40,302 nt of DNA from Pirellula sp. Lineage in GTDB: Bacteria; Planctomycetota; Planctomycetia; Pirellulales; Pirellulaceae. A program made the translations under genes and the position numbers. The notes under the pieces are model-generated. The model was not told the origin of the DNA and ran no database searches. It was given only the letters and a program-made list of their open reading frames with translations. The stretch covers positions 1 through 40,302 of the forward strand of contig JALOQZ010000005.1 of assembly GCA_025459245.1 (NCBI GenBank). Direction: 5' to 3'. Positions 27,188 through 32,581 of this stretch are shown piece by piece (the stretch's first letter is position 1; every line of letters starts with the position of its first letter).

Positions 27188-28549
27188 TTAAGAGTTATCC
27201 CCGTTTTTGGGCTCGATCATGGCCTCCTCCGCTCCGGTGATCAATCGCGCTGTTCGGTTTCGAGTCACATAATTCCAAAACCATTGGAAGAGAACAAGCA
27301 CCCGATTTTCAAACCGGGCCAAGTAGAGCACATGGATAAAAAGCCATGCGAGCCAAGCCAGCTTGCCTGTGAGTCGCATGTTTCCCGACTCGACAATCGC
27401 ATGGGATCGCCCGATCGTCGCCATGTTCCCTTTGTCCCAATACTCAAAGGGACCCGTCGTCCGACCCGCGATTAAGGCTGCGATCCGTTTGCCGACATAG
27501 ACTCCCTGTTGCATTGCCACCGGTGCAACACCCGGTAACGATTTTCCGTCAGGAGTCGTGAAGTTTGCCAAATCGCCGATAACGAAAATGTTGGAATGAC
27601 CTGCAAGCGAACAATCCGATTGAACAGCAACGCGACCGCCCCGATCAAGCGATTCCGCCATTCCCAATCTCTCGGCAAGTTTGCGACCAAGCGGCGACGC
27701 TTTCACTCCCGCTGCCCAAATGACGGTCTCGGTGGGAATCGCCTGCGGATTGCCTTGATGCAGCACCACGACATGGTCATGCAGAATTTCCGCAAGCCGC
27801 GTTTCGTTCATGACTTCCACCCCCAAACTGACCAGATCTGCACCCGCTCGCTTGGATAAACTTTCGTGATAACGATCGAGAACCAATTTACTGTTCTCTA
27901 CCAAAATCACCCGTGCGTCGCGTGGGTCGATCGCCCTGAAATCGTATCGCATCGTTTGCCTTGCCAACTCTGCAATTGAACCTGCCATTTCAACGCCAGT
28001 TGGCCCCCCTCCCACGATGACAAATGTCAGCAACCGACGTATCTCCTCCCGATCGGTACTCTTTTCCGCTCGCTCAAACGCAGACAAAACCCTGCGCCGA
28101 ATCACCGTCGCATCTTCGATGGTCTTTAATCCAGGAGCCATGCGTTCCCACTCAGCATCCCGACCAAAGTAGTGATGGGTCGAGCCCGTCCCTAACACCA
28201 AATAGTCGTAGCCGAGCGATGTGCCGTCCTCCAAAAGTACCAATTGCTCTTCGGGCCGAAAGTCAACAACCGTCCCCATGAGGACTTGCACATTCTTCTG
28301 AGATCGAAAAATACTGCGAAGCGGCGCGGCGATGTTGGCAGGAGAGAGACCACCCGTGGCCACTTGGTAGAGAAGTGGTTGGAACAAGTGAAAGTTGCGT
28401 TTATCGATCAGCTGGATCGAGCCCTTCGCCCGCCTCAACTGCTTGGCGCACATCATTCCCGCGAATCCACCCCCGATAATGACGATCCGCGGTGTTCCCT
28501 TCGATCCGCTCGGTCCACCGGTATCCTGTTGCTTTTGTGAGGCCTGCAT
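27188..28549 (-). CDS. ndh: Type II NADH dehydrogenase (NDH-2)
   Basis: Single-subunit, non-proton-pumping NADH:quinone oxidoreductase on the cytoplasmic face of the membrane, 453 residues. The FAD-binding dinucleotide fold is near the N-terminus (IVIIGGGFAGMMCAKQL, about 24-40), followed by FHLFQPLLYQVATGGLSP, typical of the NDH-2 active site. The NADH-binding fold is FVIVGGGPTGVEMAGSIAEL. The FAD-contact motif is IFVIGDLANF, then VAPVAMQQGVYVGK. The C-terminal hydrophobic amphipathic segment (LAWLAWLFIHVLYLARF) is the usual membrane anchor. It sits between the cupin gene and lysC, with gaps of about 90 and 200 bases, so it probably has its own promoter. Confidence 0.95.
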   Translation of the reverse strand: MQASQKQQDTGGPSGSKGTPRIVIIGGGFAGMMCAKQLRRAKGSIQLIDKRNFHLFQPLLYQVATGGLSPANIAAPLRSIFRSQKNVQVLMGTVVDFRPEEQLVLLEDGTSLGYDYLVLGTGSTHHYFGRDAEWERMAPGLKTIEDATVIRRRVLSAFERAEKSTDREEIRRLLTFVIVGGGPTGVEMAGSIAELARQTMRYDFRAIDPRDARVILVENSKLVLDRYHESLSKRAGADLVSLGVEVMNETRLAEILHDHVVVLHQGNPQAIPTETVIWAAGVKASPLGRKLAERLGMAESLDRGGRVAVQSDCSLAGHSNIFVIGDLANFTTPDGKSLPGVAPVAMQQGVYVGKRIAALIAGRTTGPFEYWDKGNMATIGRSHAIVESGNMRLTGKLAWLAWLFIHVLYLARFENRVLVLFQWFWNYVTRNRTARLITGAEEAMIEPKNGDNS

Positions 28550-28640
28550 CCTTGGTTTTCAGTTTCCAGCAATCGCTAAAGAGTTAATGGAACAGCATTG
28601 ATCGAACAGCCTGGATTAAACAGCGAGACTTTATGATTCC

Positions 28641-29018
28641 CTAATGGGTCTTGGAGACCAGCACGGTATCGTCATGCTCGTAACCGGGCGCGCAGCAGCA
28701 AAGAAGCTTGAGGTCTTCGTCTTGGTCGTTCGTGATCCAATGGATCGTACCTGGCGGAATGGGGATCGCATCACCTTGACGAACCCGGAAAACCTCACCG
28801 CCGCAGTGCATCATCCCCTCGCCTTGAGTCAAAAAATAAATCTCCTCCGTCTTGGGATGGTAATGCGCGTCGGTGGTCGCCCCCGGCGGAATGGTCGCCT
28901 CTGCCAAGCTTTGATGGCGAATGGCCGAATTCCGATGAGCCAATATCTCACGGATTATAGACCCGTCCTTGGTCACAAAAGGTTCGCAGTCGGCCAGGGA
29001 GACAAACAAAGGTTTCAT
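28641..29018 (-). CDS. Single-domain cupin protein
   Basis: 125 residues forming one cupin barrel. Cupin motif 1 is DAHYHPKTEEIYFLTQGEG, giving the His-His-Glu metal ligands; motif 2 is PGTIHWITN with the fourth ligand His. A CCC run near the C-terminus (LKLLCCCAPGYEHDD) is unusual but falls on the expected final strand. Small cupins of this type are mannose-isomerase-like or dioxygenase-like proteins; no substrate can be assigned. Divergent from cimA, with start codons 262 bases apart, and a TATAAT box on the minus strand at 29072-29067 probably drives it. Confidence 0.92.
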   Translation of the reverse strand: MKPLFVSLADCEPFVTKDGSIIREILAHRNSAIRHQSLAEATIPPGATTDAHYHPKTEEIYFLTQGEGMMHCGGEVFRVRQGDAIPIPPGTIHWITNDQDEDLKLLCCCAPGYEHDDTVLVSKTH

Positions 29019-29066
29019 GGGTTTTGCATTGAAGAAAGGGGGGCATTCCGGAGAATCGATCCCCCG

Positions 29067-29074
29067 ATTATACT
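29067..29074. promoter_or_regulatory. Overlapping divergent -10 elements (cupin and cimA leader)
   Basis: ATTATACT reads TATACT on plus (29069-29074) and TATAAT on minus (29072-29067). The plus element would start RNA near 29081, just before the cimA leader ORF; the minus element would start the cupin mRNA. The -35 regions are poor on both strands (TTCCGG at 29046 for plus). Divergent initiation from symmetric -10 boxes is known in bacteria; use here is inferred. Confidence 0.45.
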
Positions 29075-29085
29075 TTTTCGACCAG

Positions 29086-29172
29086 ATGGACGACTACCAA
29101 CAAACTGTATTCAACCTCATGTCCTTTACGAACGTTGCCACAGCGAGCATTACGATTCCCGGGCCCTTCTAG
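29086..29172 (+). CDS. Candidate leader peptide of cimA attenuator
   Basis: A 28-residue ORF ending in ASITIPGPF-stop, with a second in-frame ATG at 29119 that gives a 17-residue version. The Ile codons ATT at 29149 and 29155 are seven and five codons before the stop, interleaved with Thr. The TAG stop (29170-29172) overlaps the first bases of the strand that forms the antiterminator. No Shine-Dalgarno is visible; if RNA starts near 29081 the first ATG would be almost leaderless. The peptide itself need have no function: its translation would sense charged tRNA-Ile (inferred). Confidence 0.4.
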   Translation: MDDYQQTVFNLMSFTNVATASITIPGPF

Positions 29173-29248
29173 GCTTCGGGGTGCGAGACTGTTTGGAACT
29201 TCAGCACACATACCAACCCCTGAGGCCTCAAGGCATCAGGGGTTTTTT
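29157..29248 (+). promoter_or_regulatory. Candidate ribosome-mediated attenuator upstream of cimA
   Basis: Four strands can form three exclusive hairpins. 1:2 pairs 29157-29165 with 29172-29181 (9 pairs, three of them G-T, one bulge). 2:3, the antiterminator, pairs 29171-29182 with 29216-29228 (12 pairs, one bulged T). 3:4 is the terminator at 29215-29244. A ribosome at the leader stop would cover strand 2 and let the terminator form; a ribosome stalled at the Ile codons would cover strand 1 and free strand 2 to pair with 3, allowing read-through into cimA. The pairings are read from the sequence; the regulation is inferred from the trp/ilv paradigm. Confidence 0.55.
29215..29248 (+). terminator. 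Intrinsic terminator 32 bases before cimA
   Basis: AACCCCTGA (29215-29223) pairs perfectly with TCAGGGGTT (29236-29244). A G/A mismatch is followed by an inner GCC/GGC stem with a TCAA loop, and T-tract 29243-29248 follows. It lies directly upstream of cimA on the same strand, so it must be either a conditional attenuator or the end of a short independent RNA. Confidence 0.85.
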
Positions 29249-29280
29249 GTTTCCGATTTTATCGCCACACCATCACCATC

Positions 29281-30852
29281 ATGACCAAACGAGCTGTTCA
29301 TATCTACGACACCACCCTGCGTGATGGTACTCAAGGCGAGGGTGTCAGCCTCTCTCTCCAAGACAAGCTCAATATCGCAGAACGCTTGGCCGAGTTCGGG
29401 ATCGACATGATCGAAGGGGGCTATCCTCTTTCGAACGAAAAAGACGCAATGTTCTTCCGCAGGGTAAAGCAACTGAATCTGGGAAACAGCTTGGTCTCTG
29501 CATTTGGTATGACGCGACGTCGAGGTTTGGCTGCCTCGGACGATCCCGGCATGAAAGCACTGGTCGCAGCCGAAACTCCTGTCATTACCGTCGTGGGAAA
29601 GTCTTGGGACTTTCATGCCACCGAAGTGCTCGGAGTTTCGCTCCAAGAGAACTTGGACATGATCGGGGAAAGCGTCGAGTTCCTGGGACGCTATTCCCAA
29701 GTCGTGTACGATGCAGAACATTTTTTCGATGGCTACAAAGCAAATCGTGACTACGCGCTCCAGGCGGTCTCGGCCGCTGCCAAAGCGGGGGCGAAGTGGA
29801 TCGTCTTTTGCGACACAAACGGCGGAACCTTGCCAGAAGAAATCTCGGCTATCGTCGCCGATGCACGTGCCGTCCTCTCTCCGCTCGGTGTTCAGCTTGG
29901 CATTCACTGTCACAACGACGGCGATCTCGCGACGGCCAACTCGCTGGCCGCAATCGATGCAGGGTGCGATCAAGTCCAAGGGACGATCAACGGCATTGGC
30001 GAACGATGCGGAAACGCTGACTTGGTGACCATCATGGCAAACTTGCAGTACAAAAAGACAGGTTACAGTGTGCTGGGCGGTCGACCTCTCGATCACCTCA
30101 CGGAACTCTCCCGTTACGTCTACGAGACAGCCAATTTGCAACTTCGCAGCGGTCAGCCTTTCGTTGGTCGAAGCGCTTTCGCTCACAAAGGAGGCATGCA
30201 CGTCCATGCCGTTAACAAGTTCGCGCATACCTACGAACATATGGATCCGACCAAGATCGGAAACGAACGCCGCATTCTTGTCAGCGAACTGTCCGGCCGT
30301 TCCAACATCGCCGCTTTGATGCAAGATTCCGGTTTGCCTGCAGACCGGGCCGCACAAGACAAGATCTTGGCCGAGATCGTTTCGAAAGAGAATCAAGGCT
30401 ACCAATTCGAGGCAGCAGAGGGTTCTTTTGAACTGCTGGTAAAGAAATGCACCGGTTCCTATCAGTCGCACTTTGAAACCATCAAATACCAAGTGCTCGC
30501 CGGCGACATCCAAGCTCAAACGGCCGAGGCCTACGCCGAAGCGATCTTGAAAGTGCAAGTTCAAGGGACGGTGCGCGTCGAGGCGGCTGAAGGTCATGGG
30601 CCAGTCAACGCCATGGATGCCGCTCTTCGAAAGGCACTTCTTCCTTTCTATCCACAGCTCGACACGATGCGTCTGGTGGACTTCAAAGTTCGCGTTGTTA
30701 ACGGCGAAGCGGGTACGGCCGCTCGTATCCGCGTCAATATCGAGAGTACGGATGATCAAAAGACATGGCGAACGATCGGCGTTAGTGAGAACATCATCGA
30801 AGCAAGCTGGCAAGCGCTAGTCGACGCGTTTGAATGCAAACTAAATCGCTAG
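29281..30852 (+). CDS. cimA: Citramalate synthase
   Basis: Condenses pyruvate and acetyl-CoA to (R)-citramalate, the threonine-independent route to 2-oxobutyrate and isoleucine. 523 residues. The catalytic barrel begins IYDTTLRDGTQGEGVSLSL (Arg-Asp of the DRE-TIM family) and contains GIHCHNDGDLATANS (metal-binding His pair) and INGIGERCGNADL. The connecting region has FAHKGGMHVHAV. The C-terminal allosteric domain (about 390-523) includes VRVEAAEGHGPVNAMDAALRK, as in LeuA/CimA regulatory domains. The TQGEGVSLS form and the overall length fit the CimA branch rather than 2-isopropylmalate or homocitrate synthase. A terminator-containing leader precedes it, suggesting control by amino-acid supply. 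The start has no Shine-Dalgarno. No other isoleucine genes are adjacent. Confidence 0.93.
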   Translation: MTKRAVHIYDTTLRDGTQGEGVSLSLQDKLNIAERLAEFGIDMIEGGYPLSNEKDAMFFRRVKQLNLGNSLVSAFGMTRRRGLAASDDPGMKALVAAETPVITVVGKSWDFHATEVLGVSLQENLDMIGESVEFLGRYSQVVYDAEHFFDGYKANRDYALQAVSAAAKAGAKWIVFCDTNGGTLPEEISAIVADARAVLSPLGVQLGIHCHNDGDLATANSLAAIDAGCDQVQGTINGIGERCGNADLVTIMANLQYKKTGYSVLGGRPLDHLTELSRYVYETANLQLRSGQPFVGRSAFAHKGGMHVHAVNKFAHTYEHMDPTKIGNERRILVSELSGRSNIAALMQDSGLPADRAAQDKILAEIVSKENQGYQFEAAEGSFELLVKKCTGSYQSHFETIKYQVLAGDIQAQTAEAYAEAILKVQVQGTVRVEAAEGHGPVNAMDAALRKALLPFYPQLDTMRLVDFKVRVVNGEAGTAARIRVNIESTDDQKTWRTIGVSENIIEASWQALVDAFECKLNR

Positions 30853-30905
30853 ACTCGCACGATGGTCAGCACGGGCATCGCGTGGCCTAAGTCGGTAGGT
30901 CCGCC

Positions 30906-30971
30906 GTACGCCTGCCGGCTGACTGTTAAACTAAGTGGAGAACTCGTTTAACAGTCAGCCGACAGGCGTAC
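30906..30971. repeat. Large perfect-like palindrome between cimA and msrA
   Basis: The 26-base arms 30906-30931 and 30946-30971 are inverted copies with one mismatch, separated by 14 bases. Each arm runs from GTACGCCTG outward to GTTAAAC at the loop. It could form a 25-pair hairpin in RNA from either strand and lies between the convergent cimA and msrA genes, where it may end or protect both transcripts. It has no long T-tract. It might also be a non-autonomous mobile repeat. Confidence 0.85.
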
Positions 30972-30999
30972 TCAGCCTCACATTTCACAGACACTTAGA

Positions 31000-31065
31000 A
31001 GCCTATCCGAAAACGATCGAAAACCGCGGCTAGCGCCAGAGCGGCTAATGGTTTTCGGATAGGCT
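31000..31065 (+). repeat. Palindromic intergenic repeat, copy D (complete)
   Basis: The best copy of the family: outer arms 31000-31014 and 31051-31065 (AGCCTATCCGAAAAC and its exact complement) enclose the core ACCGCGGCTAGCGCC and GCGGCTAATGG. GCGGCTA occurs twice inside. It ends 13 bases from the msrA stop codon. Confidence 0.85.
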
Positions 31066-31078
31066 CTTAGTTGTAACG

Positions 31079-31807
31079 CTACTCTTTAGCGGCTTTGTTC
31101 TTTTTGTTGCTCACCGAGAACTCTTTGAAGAGCCGCTCGAACTTGACCACCTTGCTCGCCACGACGTTTTGGCAGTAAGGGTTGTTTTTGTTCAAGTTGA
31201 AATAGTTTTGATGGTAGTCTTCAGCAGGATAGAAAACATCGAGCGGTGTCACCTCGGTTACGATCGGTTGATTGTAGACCTTCTCCTCGGTGATCTTTTT
31301 GATAACGGCATCCGCTGCGTCCCGCTGCTCGTCCGAAGTGTAAAAAACGGCCGATCTGTACTGAGTTCCAACATCCGCTCCTTGGCGATTCAACGTAGTA
31401 GGATCGTGGGTCTTGAAGAAGATGACAAGAATCTGCTCGCGCGACACAATCTCAGGATCGAAGGTCACCGCGACGACTTCAGCATGTCCAGTCAATCCTG
31501 TGCAGACTTCTTTGTAGGTCGGGTTTTTCTTTGCGCCACCTGTGTACCCCGAAACGACTTTGGTGACTCCATGAACTCGCTGGAACACGGCCTCTACACA
31601 CCAAAAACAACCTCCCCCAACCGTCAGCGTTTCCAATTTCTTTTCCCCCTGGTTTTCGTTTGCGGATGGAGTCTCGTTCGCAGGCTTCTTGGACGATTTG
31701 CTTGCCGTTTTTGACGTTTGAAAAGGTGAAGCTATCAGAACTCCGCTTAGCAAAGCGAAAAACGCAAAGACCGGGGCCACTCGACAGATCGGTTTGCAAT
31801 GCAACAT
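31079..31807 (-). CDS. msrA: Exported peptide methionine sulfoxide reductase A
   Basis: Reduces methionine-S-sulfoxide in proteins. 242 residues. The MsrA domain starts near residue 60 with TVGGGCFWCVEAVFQRVHGV (catalytic Cys in GCFWC), then VVSGYTGG, the GHAEVVAVTFDP block, THDPTTLNRQGADVGTQYRS and PAEDYHQNYF. A late Cys (NNPYCQNVV) could act in recycling. An N-terminal hydrophobic stretch (about 9-27: VAPVFAFFALLSGVLIA) and a Ser/Lys-rich linker indicate export or membrane anchoring, so it probably repairs envelope proteins. No msrB is fused or adjacent. Convergent with cimA; repeats lie just past its stop. Confidence 0.95.
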   Translation of the reverse strand: MLHCKPICRVAPVFAFFALLSGVLIASPFQTSKTASKSSKKPANETPSANENQGEKKLETLTVGGGCFWCVEAVFQRVHGVTKVVSGYTGGAKKNPTYKEVCTGLTGHAEVVAVTFDPEIVSREQILVIFFKTHDPTTLNRQGADVGTQYRSAVFYTSDEQRDAADAVIKKITEEKVYNQPIVTEVTPLDVFYPAEDYHQNYFNLNKNNPYCQNVVASKVVKFERLFKEFSVSNKKNKAAKE

Positions 31808-31910
31808 GGGTAGGTCCTTTATGGATGGATTGGAAGGGGCTCCTCCATTCTAGCATGGGCTTCAACTCCGACCACCGAGTCCACTAACTCGTCCTCCGCC
31901 GGGCCCTTCC

Positions 31911-32561
31911 TCAGCGAGGGTGCCCCATGGCCGCATCGAACGCAGATCGAACGCGCGATCTCAAATCCTCGATCGATCCATCGTTGGCTAGGATGCGGTC
32001 TGCAAGCTCCCTCTTCTTTTCGATGGACATCTGCGATTTTTCGCGATTTTCAAGCTCTTCCGGTGTCCAGTTCCGCCGAGCTGCGTTTTGTTCGCGCAGC
32101 GATTGAGGGGTGTCGACAAACCAAACTTCGTCGCATCGTCGATCCCAACCTCGTTCGTACAGAAGCGGAATATCCAGTGCGAGCATACCGCTCTGGCTTT
32201 GGGTCTGCCATCGGTCGATGTGCTCTTCCAATCTTTGCCGAATCCGCGGTTGAACAATCTCCTCAAGTTGCCTGCGTCGACTCTGATGCAGCTCTGATTC
32301 GCCAAACACCAATGCGGCCACCTTGGCTCGGTTTACCCGATCTAGCTCTTCGTGCCCGATAGGGGGGGGGAGGATAACTTCGTCGCCAAAAGCCTCTCTA
32401 ATCTTCTCGACAACAGCGGGCTCCTCCAGAACGTCATGCGCCACTTTATCGGCGTTTACAATTGCAGCTCCCAAGTCATGTAGCATATCGGTGACCAAGC
32501 TCTTGCCACTGGCGATCCCGCCGATAATTCCGACGATTCGTTTTTGTTTCTGTTGTTCCAT
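31911..32561 (-). CDS. coaE: Dephospho-CoA kinase
   Basis: Last step of coenzyme A synthesis: ATP-dependent phosphorylation of dephospho-CoA. 216 residues from the ATG at 32561, chosen because the family begins right before the P-loop (RIVGIIGGIASGKS); an upstream in-frame start would overlap polA. Other landmarks are NADKVAHDVL, the LALDIPLLYERGWD substrate-lid motif and VWFVDTPQSLREQNAARRN. It starts 20 bases after the polA stop, so polA-coaE is likely an operon. A run of nine G (plus strand 32362-32370) encodes the Pro run in EVILPPPIG and could be prone to slippage. Confidence 0.95.
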   Translation of the reverse strand: MEQQKQKRIVGIIGGIASGKSLVTDMLHDLGAAIVNADKVAHDVLEEPAVVEKIREAFGDEVILPPPIGHEELDRVNRAKVAALVFGESELHQSRRRQLEEIVQPRIRQRLEEHIDRWQTQSQSGMLALDIPLLYERGWDRRCDEVWFVDTPQSLREQNAARRNWTPEELENREKSQMSIEKKRELADRILANDGSIEDLRSRVRSAFDAAMGHPR

Positions 32562-32581
32562 ATCGGTGCCCCAACCGCCCG

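Noticed and set aside
29236-30813. 525-residue open frame on the minus strand opposite cimA
   Set aside because: It lies fully antisense to a well-supported enzyme gene. The translation has no recognisable domain and the frame follows from codon bias of cimA.
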